This document shows, piece by piece, positions 35,113 to 46,699 of a DNA stretch of 64,000 bases. Position 1 is the stretch's first letter; every line of letters begins with the position of its first letter. Position numbers and translations under genes: made by a program. The notes below the pieces were generated by a model, which did no database searches, was not told where the DNA came from, and saw only the letters and a program-made list of their open reading frames with translations. This stretch comes from Kingdonia uniflora (taxonomy: Eukaryota; Streptophyta; Magnoliopsida; Ranunculales; Circaeasteraceae): the NCBI GenBank assembly GCA_014058105.1, contig JACGCM010001548.1:1-64000 (forward strand), written 5' to 3'.

Positions 35113-37407
35113 TTGTTGGAGTATATATGTGCATCTACACATATACTAGTTTAGTCCCACACTGCGTAAGAATAGAAGTAGTTTAGAGAGCCCCTATTAT
35201 ATAAATGGAGTCTAAGATGTAATCTAATTATCAATTTAAGAGTAATAAATTCTTCTTCTTATTTATTTCTACTTGGTATCTGAGCGGTTGTATTCTTGAT
35301 GACACCGCAACGTCTTTCTGCTTCCAGCGGCCGTTGCCGTCGCCAGATTACTCAAACAAGTCCGGTATGTTTGGTGTTTGTCTTATTATTTCATGAATTA
35401 TGGTTCCTTAACCCAAGGTTGGAATTTCAGTTTTTGTTCATTGGCGTTTCCCCTCATCTTCAATTGGTGTTTGTCACTTTGGATTTTGTTTCTTCTTCAA
35501 TCTGATCTTGCCGGTTGATGTGTTTGTGGTCTCAAACTCTCCATGGTTGATTAAGAACTCTCACTACGTGGATGAAACTATTATGACTGTATATTTCTTC
35601 TTCCAAACATCATCTTCTCCCTTCGCGAGCATTCCTTAGTTCAAATCGATCTCTTCAATTAGTAATTTGTGGCGGTGATTCTCATTTTGATTGATGCTGG
35701 TTGTGTTAGTCCTTGTGAAAGGATCAAAGCTTTTAGGGTTCACAAATCCCTAGACTTCTTCTGTGTTGTTGGTTGTTGCTATTGCAAGCCTTCCAGAACT
35801 CCTTCTTTGGTGGGGAAGAAGAAAACTCCCTTTGAACCCTAAGATTCATCTTCAATCTTTGAGTTGTTTCATGGTCTTGTTCCTGGTTAGATTAGGGTTT
35901 TGTCAATGGTTATGATGTGATGGAGAAAATGATTCTGCAGACAAGTCGACCTGATTTTTACAAAGATTAATACGATTTGCAATTTATTATGTGGGGCAGC
36001 CATGAAAGCATGTGCTCGAGATTCTGTGATCTTCAATATGTTCTTGATTGATCTCTTATTGCAAAGAATTCTTCTTTCGTCCCTGCGTGGTTTGTTCAAC
36101 CCTAAAAGGTGGAAGAGAAAAATTTCCAAGTCTGGCAACTACCCTTCAAATCTGGTATTGCCATAGCTTTGTTTGATATGTAACAGCTATCTTATATGGT
36201 ATTGTCAATGGCTCTTTTATGTGGCAACTTGGACTTTGGGTTTTGGCTTGAAGGATGCTTAGCATAAGACTTTGATCTTTGGTATTGGACCAAATTGTGT
36301 GATCTTTATTTGTTGTTCTATTGGGCCTTGATTGATGGTTCTATAATTGGGCCTTAGTTTGGATGATGGGGTTGATTTTTACACGTGTTGCTACGACAAT
36401 CTACGATGATGTAAGGGTGTTATTGTGCAACTCAGTTTTTGTTTCACTATTTCATTTGACCCTGCTACTCAGTCCTATGTGGTCACCTCACTTTGACCAC
36501 CTATAACTCACAATTTGACTTTCCGATCTCTCAATTACACTGAGAGATCTTTTTCTCTATTGGTCATACACTCTATTTGTTTTTTTTGTTTTTCGTGAAC
36601 GACGATTTTTTTTTATATTAGGTTCCCATCGCGAGATGCGATTTACGCTCATTGGATCAGGTGAAGATGTTCAATTCCTGTCGTGAGTATCAATTACAAA
36701 ATTGAGATGCAATCTTTTCCTGTCGCGAGATGCGATTTCTTTCTTTGGATCGGGTGAAGATGTTCGATTCCTTACACCGCAATTATGATTTCATCTTCCT
36801 CAAGTGGATCTCTTTTCCTCGAGCGAATTGGTTCTTTCCTTCAGTTGATATCTTTTTCCTCAAATAATAATCTCTCCTCAACATTACCTCGAGTGATCAT
36901 CTTCATCGACTAATTCTCTTACCTCAGTGTCTCTTCAAGATATTTACATTACCCTCGAGTGGGAAAATTGCAAGTCGGTTAGTGCCGCCGATTTCACAAG
37001 TACGTGTGGGGAAAATGGCAAGTCGGAATGCCGCCGATTTCACAAGGGATATGTGAAGCTTTGAAGTGTTTCTGCTGCTGCTGCAAAAGGATTGTCTAGA
37101 AGAAGTTTTATCAGTTTTAGAAGGAGCCTTAATTTTCATTATAAGTGAGGGAGTGATTGTATCCTTACGAGGGATTATCTATTTTACTTTCTTATTTTTA
37201 TCCACCTTGATAAAAACACTTTGTGTTCGTATCAACGTGAGGGGGAGTGTTGGAGTATATGTGTGCATCTACACATATACTAGTTTAGTCCCACATTGAG
37301 TAAGAATAGAAGTAGTTTAGAGATCCCCTATTATATAAAGGGAGTCTAAGATGTAATCTAATTATCAATTTAATAGTAATAAAATTTTCTTATTATTTAT
37401 TTCTACT
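35113..37407 (+). mobile_element. Non-coding LTR element with 161 bp LTRs, inserted in LINE RT
   Basis: Direct repeats 35113-35273 and 37248-37407 differ at about ten positions; both start TGTTGGAGTATA and end TTTCTACT. The PBS tggtatctgagc (35274-35285) follows the left LTR, and a polypurine tract gagggggag (37239-37247) precedes the right one. The flanks are a perfect 5 bp target duplication, tctat (35108-35112, 37408-37412). The internal 2 kb has no gag or pol. It does contain two short tandem duplications: a tcgcgagatgcgattt...ggtgaagatgttc unit at 36628-36762, and an aagtcgg...tgccgccgatttcacaag unit at about 36960-37050. TRIM-like LTRs with a longer interior than classical TRIMs. Confidence 0.85.
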
Positions 37408-37412
37408 TCTAT

Positions 37413-39030
37413 CATTAGCTCCATATTTCCACCCCTGTTCTTGGTAGGCAACTCATTCACCATCTCTGAAGGCTGTCCAATATTGCCTTCAATGTTTCTT
37501 CCAGGTAGAAAAGCCTCTTGTTCAGGACTAATCAGTGTATGAGCAATAACTTTGAGTCTTGATGCCATAGTTTTTGTAATAATCTTAAAGCTGAAATTGC
37601 TAAGCAGATAGGTCTATAGTTCTTCAGCCTTCTAGCATTCTTCTCTTTAGGGGCAAGTATCAAGAGGTTGGAGTTTAAACCAGCAGGTAGGGTATTATTT
37701 GAAAAAAGAGGAAATAGCCTTTATAATATCAAATTGATTTATCTCCACCAAAACCATAAACCATCAGGCCTGGAGCACTCTCAGGACCAGATTGAAGAAA
37801 ACCTTCTTGATTTTTTCCCCACTAGGTATTTTGTGAGTTGGGAGCTTTTCTAGAGTGTAATACTTACAGGGGATGCTGCGAACTTTTGTTCATAGAAATG
37901 GACAGTATGCTGCGCGATGGAGTCCTGGCCTTCAATATCATTTCCATGCTCATCATCAATGCTAGTGATCTATTGCCGTTTTCATTTTTAACGTGTTGTG
38001 AAAGTATTTTTGTATCTCCCTTTTTTATCCATTTTTCTCTTGATCTTTGTTTCCAGAGCGTTGCCTCAGGATTTGAGAGATTTTCCATCTGAGCTTTTCA
38101 TTGCTGCATTTAATCAAATCATTCTCAGTATCGTCCTCCTGATCTATCTGAAATTGTTCAATCTGCTTCTAGTTTCCTGATTTTAGCTTTAACATTGCCA
38201 AAACTTGTGATGTTCCACACTTTTATATCCCGAATCTGGATTTAGGACTATACAATGGGTTTTCCACTGTACTTGCTGTCTTTAGCCACATTGTAGAAAT
38301 CTGGGTGATCCAGCCATACTTTAAAAAGCCTAAAAGGGGAGTTTCTTAGGTCTTGGGATCAATGAACTTGTACCAAATAACATTGACTGATCTGAATATA
38401 GCCTATGTAGAATCTTCATCTTCCACACTTCAAATGTGTCGTGCCAGAGTTGGTTGTAGAAAGCGCTGTCTATAAAAGTAATAATTTTTGCCTTCGCCAT
38501 CTGCCCATTTGTCCAGCTGTATCTTAGCCGTTACTTCCCACTTTCAGAGTCAATACTAGCAGAAAAATCCTGTGTGGCCGTAACATTAGTGCCTCTTCGT
38601 CCACTTTGCTCACCCATTCTAATGTTGGAGTAGAAATCTCCAAGTACTATCCACGAATAAGGCAAATTGTTGAAACATTTGAGATTATTCTACAAATTCT
38701 GCTTTTGGCTTAACTGGCATTTAGCATGGACATCCGAAATAATATTGCCATTAATAATAAGTGAAATTACCTAGTTAAATTTGTGAATAATGTCAGGATC
38801 TGGTGGAGAAGCCTTCCACAAAAACCGTAGATCACCCAAAACCTCATCGCTGTGACATCTCCTTGAGACCAAGCCTTTGTATAGCCTCACCAGTTGCTTT
38901 ATCTTTGGTTCAACTATACAGACAACTTCAGGATGCATAGCTTGTATATAATTCTAAGATACTTTATAGATTTATTATTTCCTAGACCCCTTGCATTTCG
39001 ATAAATTGTCCTCAATGATAAACTTATTGT
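37413..39030 (-). pseudogene. LINE endonuclease and reverse transcriptase N-terminal part
   Basis: This is the other side of the split ORF2. RT fingers are at about 37680-37413, a connecting segment (WKQRSREKWIKKGDTKILS) at about 38050, and endonuclease motifs upstream (GDF near 38650 and SWTNGQ near 38510). Many frame breaks. Confidence 0.75.
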
Positions 39031-39918
39031 TTTTGGGGGTTTAATGACCTCGCTCTTTTAGCAGCTGGGGGGAACACCTGCCTCTTGAACTTTTATAGCT
39101 GTAGCATTCCTTGTCCACTTCCTTTTAGGAACCTGTCATTCTCCATTTGGATCATCTACTCCACTTTCATGTGCATTCAAGTTTTCTTGTTCTCTCTATT
39201 GATTGTTTCTTAGACTTGGGGCAGAACCAAATCTAAGTTCAGATGACTTAGGGACCATTATTAAACTGCTTTGATGGGTTGGAGTTGCTTGATGACTATT
39301 TGTAGACATAGTATCCTTTATGGGAGCAACCTGATCATCCTTAGTAGCCAGATGTTCTTTGTATTCCACAATCTGCATGTTGCCCACCATCACATCAGCA
39401 TTTGTTGCCTTTACTGCTGCTAGAAGGAGCATCTTGATTTGGCATTTTCGTCCGGAGCCTGTTGTATCTTATTGTTAAAACTGTCATGTAGGGCTATAAA
39501 TTTTGGGCTTAACCCGGGATATTTTGCAGCCAAATGCTCCAAACCAGGAAAAATAATAATGGGAAAGTCCTCTTCATATGGAGGTGTTTGCTGCATTGGT
39601 TCCTTGTCTCTAGTGCTAGCTATTGGTTTGTTAGCAGTAAGAGTTTTCTGCTGTTCAATAGGATCTCTTATCTTTATAGCATCTTGTTTTTTCTTTACTG
39701 CCTCCGTGGCTTATAGGACACCATTGTTGATACTCACCTCCACCTGAGGTTCCTTCAAGTTGTTTATATTTTTCTTAACTTGCACATACACACACACAGA
39801 CACCCCTTTAGCCATATCCTTGTTAACTGGTGTTATTTTAAAAGAGGTCTTTGACCAAATTTTGCACTTCTACTTGCCTTTTTCAGTTGTGCTCTTACTT
39901 CTCCTGCATCTGATAATT

Positions 39919-40351
39919 ATGGAATTCCTTGACAGATATTGCCACTTCACAAACTTCCTTCCAAATTCACTTAGCACATTGAGGGCTCAAGCCCTAGTTC
40001 ATGGTAATGCATTCAGTAATCATACGTCTGAGAAGGAGAAAGCCTCTGCATGGATACAACCTATCCAGATAACAAAAAAAGTGAACTTTGATAATGAAAC
40101 TCTTGAGATGCGGGGTGCTTTCCTTATTAAGGCAGTCGCTACACTGGAACCAAAGTGTTTAGTTCAGAATGAAGATAGACCCGAGGATGGTCACAGTTTG
40201 CATTTTGGTCATGAATTGAACTCCCAAGTGTCTGAAACTTCTAAGGATTATACAACTAGAGTGGATGAAGGAGAGACTCTAAGACGAAAAAGAATTTCCA
40301 AAGCTAACAAGGGGAATGTCCCATGGAACAAAGGCAGGAAACATAGTGCAG
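39919..40351 (+). CDS. NUMOD3-motif protein gene, exon 1 (first visible)
   Basis: An open frame from an ATG at 39919 reads MEFLDRYCHFTNFLPNS, then LRAQALVHGNAFSNH, VATLEPKCLVQ, and finally RRKRISKANKGNVPWNKGRK, a clear NUMOD3 motif (nuclease-associated modular domain 3). It ends at HSA plus one base of a split codon before a gtgaac donor at 40352. Plant proteins of this family are nuclear-encoded and of unknown function; NUMOD3 is otherwise known as a DNA-binding module of homing endonucleases. The start is the most upstream ATG with a sensible context, but the frame stays open upstream to 39760 and a further 5' exon cannot be excluded. The LINE on the minus strand ends only about 170 bp upstream. 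Confidence 0.75.
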
Positions 40352-40455
40352 GTGAACAACAAGTTTGAATTAGATTTTGTATTTTTGTTCAGTCACTATT
40401 GTGTGCTATTATATTGTTTTTTCTAACCTATTATAAACTCTCAAAATTTGTTCAG

Positions 40456-40508
40456 AAACCCTTCAGCGGATCCGAGAGAGAACTAAGCTTGCAATGCAGG
40501 ACCCCAAG
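40456..40508 (+). CDS. NUMOD3-motif protein gene, exon 2
   Basis: A 53 bp exon between a ttcag acceptor and a gtgatg donor. It completes the split Glu codon and encodes TLQRIRERTKLAMQDPK, the basic helix that follows the NUMOD3 motif. It leaves phase 0. Confidence 0.85.
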
Positions 40509-40583
40509 GTGATGTCATGTAAGAACTATTTTATATTTACTCAGGAAATGTCTATGAACTGGCTTCAATGCTTTATCGAAGTC

Positions 40584-42725
40584 TTTTTTTAGCACCAGAA
40601 AACACTAATTATATTATCACCTAAACAAAAAGATAAAAGAACGAAACATACCACCAAGAACATAAATTATAAGAGACCCAGCCTACTATAGTTCAAAACA
40701 ACCAGAAAAGTGAAAAGCTGGTGCACCAAACTAAAGCACCTTTAAAAGCATACTATAAATGACACGAAATGGGTTAGGTTTGGTCGACTTTCTCCATCTT
40801 GCTTTCTCGGCATCATCAGCAGCTTCCAGCGGGGGCATATCTGCATCGGCATCAGCATCAGCGGCGTCATCATCAATGCTCAAACCCAACTTCAACATCC
40901 TATGAATCCTGTTGCCAAAGGTGTTAGGCTCTTCAAGGCTGAAACCAGAGGTCAAAAGGGCAATCTCGAGCAGCAAAAGAACCAAATCTTTCACTGTTTT
41001 GTTGTTCTTATCAGCATCGGCCCTCTTCCTGAGATCCTCCATGATAGAGTTCTCGAGATTGATCTCCATAGTCTTCCTGCTTGACATATAACTGGTCGTG
41101 CTGGGATCTCTCGAAGCCTGAGCCTTCTTGATCCTTTCCATTTAGCTTTCCACCCGTACTCTCCAGTGACCAAACAGCATGGAGAATCAACAGCACGGTC
41201 AGAAACAATAACCTTCTCAAACTTGTCACCCAAAACATCCTTAATCACCTTGCAAAGACCCTCAAACTTCTCCTTCAAAGATTCAAACTTCTTCTGATCT
41301 TCACTCTAATCCAACTTCAATCCCTCAGTTGCAGAAACCAACTTCTTATCTTCAAACTCCTTCAACTGACCAATACCATACTCATCAATGGGCAGCAACT
41401 ATGAACAAGACCTCGTATCCCTTCTTCTTCAACTTCTCAAGGAAGGGTGAGTTCTCAACAACCTTCTTGCTCTCACCCGTGATGTAACAAATATCATTCT
41501 GGCCTTCCTTCATCCTCGTCACATAATCCGTCAGGCTTGTCATCTCATCACCACTCTTCGTAGAGTGATACCTGAGCAGCTCAGCATACTTTGTTTTGTT
41601 GGTGCTATCCTCGTGGATTCCAAGCTTGAGATTCTTAGAGAAAGCCTCGCATAACTTGTTATAGTCCTCCTTGTTCTCAGCAATCTCAAAGAATAGCTCA
41701 ACACACGTCTTAACAAGATTCTTGCGGATAACCTTGAGATTCTTGTTCTGCTGCAACATTTCTCTGGAGATGTTGAGGGGAAGGTCCTCAGAATCAACAA
41801 TACCCTTGACAAAGCTAAGATACTCTGGGATCAAGTCCTTACAGTTGTCCATGATGAACACACGGTGGACGTAGAGCTTAATGTTGTTCGGTTTTTTCCT
41901 CGTATCAAAGAGATCAAAAAGACCACTCTTGGAAACAAAGAGGACAGCCTTGAACTCAAGGTTGACCCTCAACAGAGAAGTGCTTCACAGCCAGGTGCTC
42001 CTCCCAGTCATTGGTGAGACTCTTGCAGAAAGCAGCATATTCTTCCTTTTGAATCTCCTCTGGGTTCTTCATCCAGATTGGTTTCTGCTTGTTTACAGCA
42101 GCCCATTCACGCGAATTTTCCTCGATCCTTTTCTTCTCTTCTTTTTCTTTCTCTTCATCGACCTCCACTTTGCCCTCTTCGTCTTTCTTCTCTTCCTCAT
42201 CCTCATAATCATAAATCTCTTTCTCAGTCCTAAGAGAAATTGGGTAGCTGATGAACTAGGAGTGCTTCTTGACGAAGTCCTTTAGCCTACGCTCCTCAAG
42301 GTAGTCAAGCTGATCATCCTTAAGGTGAAGAACCATCTTAGTACCCTGGCCAAGATCCTCACCAGAGGTATTCCTGGTCGCAGTGGAGGACCCACCAGTC
42401 TGAGATTCCCATACCTGTTGCTCATCATCATTGTTCTTTGTTGTAACAGTAACCTTCTCTGCAACAAGGTAAGCAGAATAGAACCCGACTCTAAATTGTT
42501 CAATTATGCTAACATCAGCACCAGCGGCCAAGACTTCCATGAACTCCTTGATTCCTGACCTTGCAATGGTACCAAGGTTGTTCACCAAATCAGATTTGGT
42601 CATCCCAATACCACCGTCAATGATGGATAGGGTGTTGTTGGTCTTTTCTGGGACAATGTGGACGCAGAGCTCTAGCTGAGACTCGAACTTGTTCTTATCA
42701 GCCAAGCTTTGGCTGAGACTCGAGA
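40584..42725 (-). pseudogene. Cytosolic HSP90 retropseudogene in intron 2
   Basis: Uninterrupted by introns, it follows plant cytosolic HSP90 from about residue 48 to the C-terminus: [93 protein letters not shown]. The first ~47 residues, which carry part of the ATP pocket, are missing. It has at least four single-base frameshifts (about 41965, 41388, 41150, 40800) and at least two nonsense changes (about 42260 and 41309). The terminal MEEVD is degraded to MEKVD out of frame and the stop codon is lost. A 3' untranslated part ends in a 7-base A run (40590-40584 on the minus strand). Intronless, 5'-truncated and A-ended, it fits a LINE-mobilised processed copy. Confidence 0.9.
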
Positions 42726-43047
42726 TTTGGCCATAACGTTGTTTCTAGGTAACTGTTTATTGCCCAGGGTTCAGAAACCCAAAACAATTGACTCGTAAAT
42801 TGTTAGTTAACCCGAGCGAAAGACTTGATGTGAACATAGTGTGGAATGTTGATTGAGCATTTGAGGAAACTAAAAAACACGACACCGGGGCAAAAAGTTA
42901 GAGAACAGAGGAGAAACGACCACTTTCAAAAAAAATTACCGGGTAACTAATATTTACTTATTCCATTTGGGTTGCTTAGTCAATTTGGCGGGTTTAATTC
43001 GAGGTCTAGTTGAAATTTCACCAAAATAAATCGTGGGAGTAATGAGT

Positions 43048-43203
43048 TTTTTATTTTTTATTTTTTAATTTAATTTATTTATTTATTACGGTTTTATATA
43101 GGGATCCGTGTAACCCTGAGTTTCCAACCCCATGAGGTTTTGAACCCGCGACCTCTCACTAGGTAGAGAGGTACTACCACCATTGGGCCAAGAGCCCAAT
43201 GGT
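43048..43203 (-). mobile_element. tRNA-derived SINE with 11 bp target duplication
   Basis: On the minus strand it begins with an A-box-like segment (ctcttggcccaatggtgg) and has a B box, gggttcaaaacc, about 45 bp further on. It ends in an A/T-rich tail (aataaataaattaaa...). Flanks gagtaatgagt (43037-43047) and gagtaatgagt (43204-43214) are a perfect 11 bp target duplication. It lies in intron 2 of the NUMOD3 gene. Confidence 0.85.
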
Positions 43204-43214
43204 GAGTAATGAGT

Positions 43215-43960
43215 CCCTGAGCAATATTCAAGGTAGCTATTGCGTGTTGCGAGAAATGCTACCATGGGTGAAAAGAATGCTATTGTGGGTATAGCGAATA
43301 TTGCAACGCCATTGCAAATTTTGCGACAGTACGCAAAAATTTCATATAATCGTAATATATGTTCATATAAATCTCTATATGCAATATATCCATTAGGAAA
43401 ATAATATAAAAGTGTTATTAAGCTTAAGTAATAAACTTGGGAAATTCAAAAATGCAAATAAATAATGAGATTCAAATATACCAAGCAGTAAAAAAGAAAA
43501 GAAAAAGTAGCACCTAATAAATCATAACTTCGAAATCTAACCCTCATTGCAAATTAGTAACTAACAAACTATAACTAGGAAATCCAAATATGATAAGTAA
43601 CAAACTAACAATCTTGTAATTTCATGAAAGCTCTTTGTCTCTAGGTGTTTCCCGTCTTAGGTTTTGCTTGCAATAAGGTAATTGAGTATCTCGTATCTCC
43701 TATATTGTATTCTGATTGTATTAGAATGGTCATAGTTTTTGTAGTTGTATATTATGCTAGATTTAGTAATTATATAGTTGCATATGACATTTTGCATAAT
43801 ACATAGTGGTGCGCGTACAATAATTTTAGTTTTTGTGTTATCTATCATATTTCAATTGGTTTCTCGCCTGGCGATGCAATATAATGTATTGCATTAGAAA
43901 TAACAACAAGATGCGATGACATGCGATAACATTTAGGGGCTGCTATGGAGATGGAATGCA
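43215..43960. other. Possible hAT-like remnant rich in gcaatgcga motifs
   Basis: Both ends (43220-43340 and 43860-43945) are rich in interspersed ttgcga, gcattgca and gatgcgat motifs, as in the terminal parts of the element at 49.45-50.84 kb. Clean terminal repeats and a target duplication were not found. Confidence 0.3.
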
Positions 43961-44199
43961 GTCCCATATCACATGAATTGCATTAGTAGTATCTGTGATC
44001 ACATTTTTCGCATTTGACTACCTTGATCACATAGTAGATGGTTCCTTAAATGAATGGTCGAAAATGGTGCATTAGTCAATGCATTGTTTACTATTTGTTG
44101 GAGGTAAGGAATAAAAATGTTATTATAGTTTTTGACAAATTGCCTCGTACAAATTAAGTTCAAATTATGTGCTCTCTCATAATATGTTGGGATATGCAG

Positions 44200-44237
44200 G
44201 TCAAGATGAAGTTAGCAAACCTGGGGCATGCTCAGAG
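44200..44237 (+). CDS. NUMOD3-motif protein gene, exon 3 (38 bp microexon)
   Basis: Between a tatgcag acceptor and a gtagtt donor. It encodes VKMKLANLGHAQ plus two bases (AG) that join the first base of exon 4 to give Ser. The peptide links exon 2 to exon 4 in the order expected for the family, and without it the frame is lost. It is too short to be found as an ORF. Confidence 0.85.
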
Positions 44238-44980
44238 GTAGTTCTTCTGCCATTTGTAATTTTGCTCTTTAAAATTCATTGTAATATTCAAATATTATAA
44301 GGTTATTAGGGGAAAAAAATTCTTTTTTGTTACTTCATTTCTAGAAACAAGATTGCCATTAGTGTATCTATACATATTAGTATACATTAATATGACATAT
44401 GCTAAAGATAGAAAATATAAACCTTATAATTAATCACAGATGTAAGTATCGAATGTTCAGATGTCTAGCCCCATTAAAAAACGACTAACTCAAAGTTATC
44501 AAAATTGATTAAAAATTTGAACTAAGACTAAGTACTCAAATATAAGCACAAATCAAATAACACAAATAACACAAATAACATTAGTAAAATTTATTTCATC
44601 TATCATGTCGTATCTATGTCCCATGCCATACTAGTCCCCTAAAGAAGACTGAAAAGAAATGTTGTATGTAGATGATCTAGTGGGGTGTAGAAAGTCAATA
44701 GAAGATACAATAATACCAAGCTTCGCATAGAAAGTTGTGACGATAATAGCGAAACCTTCAAAAGAAAAATATCCAATATTATCTTAAGAAGAGTCAATAG
44801 GTTTATGATCACTTATTTTTCTGAAGTAAGACTTCCTCCATCACTGCTTTGCTAGATAGGATAATCGGCCATACGACCAACCAATACACCATGTTATATA
44901 CGCCCCAAACCAATACAAAAACCTAATAACGTGTTGTTTCCTACTGGTTCAATGCGACAAGTGTATCCCTTAATAGTAAC

Positions 44981-46683
44981 TATTGGAGATTGTGATTTAT
45001 GTTAAGTATGATGCTGAGACATCATAGTATTGTAGATGCGATACACTGGATCATATCTTAAGATTAGTATTAGATGGATTTATTTCTATCTTTAGTTATT
45101 TTAATATTTAGTAGTTAGCTGGTAGGAGTCAGTTTCCTAATAGGACTCTAGCAGGTTTCTTTATTGAAATCCCTCTTTAGGGTGATTGTAATATATTTTC
45201 AATAATCAATATAGTTTTTATATTTTTTTCCTCCTAATTTAACTTAGTACCAGAGCCACTCAAATCTTGAAGATAAGTTAGGGTTTTCTCGCTTCCGCTG
45301 GCGGCTATTGCCATCACTGGATCTTCAATATCCGGTGTATCGCACCTACAATACTATAATACTATAATGTCCCCAGCATCACACTTAACGTAAATCACAA
45401 TCTCTAACACTCCCCCTCAAACGGATGGTGAGAGTCCACGAACACAATGCATTTGCAACTTCAAGACATGCACAATTTTACTTGAAAAATTTCAACCAAA
45501 AACATCACAATATAAAGAAACACTACACGGATAATCAAGACTTCACAAAAAAAGTCTTCCACTTCAACTTCAAATAAAAAACTTGAGTCTTCAATCAACT
45601 TCATACGTACCAAAAGAACCATATTCTCTAAAACTCCCCTTATTAAAGCAGGAAGACACAAACTCCATAATTCCAGCTTGGAAAAGAGAACAAAATACTC
45701 CCCTCACGAAGAATCTTCAAAATTTTCGTCTTCAACAATTAATTTGAGACATAGCTTCAGACAGTAAATAAACCAACTTGAATCTTCACCAAAACAAAAA
45801 AAAGGCCTCGATAGGCTCTATGGACCAATAACATTGGTTCCATTGCTGATTACACAAACCAGCTCCACAAAAAAAAAGTAGGTTAGCTCTTGGAACTCTT
45901 CCAAGTAGCCAAAAAATGGTTAGATTCTGAGAACCTTCTAACTCCAAAAAAAAATTGTGAAAAAACAATGAAGTCTATTTAGTTGGTTACACCTAAATCA
46001 ACTCACAAATTAAAAAATGAAAACAAAAATGAAATAACGCCGTAAGAGACAAATGGCTCAAACTAGATTGGTGAAAGAAAAAGAAGAAGATAGGAATCAC
46101 CAAGATGAAAAAATAAATGAAATATGGATTTTTTTTCAAAAATATGCAGTAACAACAATTCAAACCCTTTTTTTTTTAATGATAGAAAATTCAAAATTGT
46201 AATAGATCTGATTGCTGAGATTTCAAATCATATAAGAAATATCAAATTTCAACGTACTGAAAATGAAACAAGAATAAAGAGGTCGTGAATCAAAATAAAA
46301 GATTGACATCAAGATTCAATGGTTAGAGATCATATCATCAAATCCGCAAATCACATAAACAAAAACATATCAAAAATTGTGAATAGTGATTATTGTTCAT
46401 CGTAAATAGTAATTACTATTCGGAAAAATCTGTTTGGGAACAAAGGGGAAAAATATGTGTTGGAGATTGTGATTTATGTTAAGTGTGATGCTGGGGACAT
46501 TATAGTATTGTAGGTGCGATACGCTGGATTATATCTTAAGATTAGTATTATATGGATTTGTTTCTGTCTTTAGTTATTTTAATATTTAGTAGTTACCTGG
46601 TAGGAGTCAGTTTCCTAATAGGACTCTAGTAGTTATCTCTTCATTAATCAATAAAGCTTCTCTTTTTTTCTCCTAATCTAACT
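44981..46683 (+). mobile_element. Rearranged non-autonomous LTR element
   Basis: Direct repeats 44981-45244 and 46458-46683 share ttggagattgtgatttatg and many further blocks (taggagtcagtttcctaata). Flanks are gtaac (44976-44980) and gtaac (46684-46688). A PBS-like tagtaccagagcca (45245-45258) follows the left LTR, and a purine run caaaggggaaaaata precedes the right one. Inside, 45334-45412 is an inverted copy of the LTR start with its own polypurine tract, so most of the interior is a reversed piece of the same family. The leader (cttccgctggcggctattgcc) resembles that at 35325 in the other small element. Confidence 0.8.
45334..45412 (-). repeat. Inverted LTR start inside the element
   Basis: On the minus strand it reads gagggggag followed by tgttagagattgtgattta and continues as the LTR for about 75 bp. 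It forms an inverted repeat with 44981-45050 and lies opposite to 46458-46530. Confidence 0.85.
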
Positions 46684-46699
46684 GTAACAATCTTAGCTC

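Larger units (their letters stand above)
34570..39745 (-). mobile_element. LINE (L1-like non-LTR retrotransposon), defective
   Basis: Minus-strand pieces are in LINE order. ORF1-like remnants lie at about 39745-39100. Endonuclease follows at about 39030-38200 (IYRNARGLGNNKSIKYL, WIVLGDF, YSWTNGQ), then KQRSREKWIKKGDTK, then RT (APKEKNARRLKNYRPICL, QEAFLPGRNIEGNI, DISQAFDTLS, GYLSASRGLRQGEPLAPLFF), then a zinc-finger region (CNVGEKSTRPLFWHC). RT jumps from EDLLSRG straight into the zinc-finger region, so about 250 residues are missing. An LTR element splits RT at 35113-37407. Stops and frameshifts abound. Confidence 0.85.

Noticed and set aside
39439..39747. 102-codon plus-strand frame just upstream of the NUMOD3 gene
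   Set aside because: It is antisense to LINE ORF1-like remnants, which read better on the minus strand.
40731..42705. A functional HSP90 gene
   Set aside because: Missing N-terminus, at least four frameshifts, at least two nonsense changes and loss of the MEEVD terminus and stop codon.
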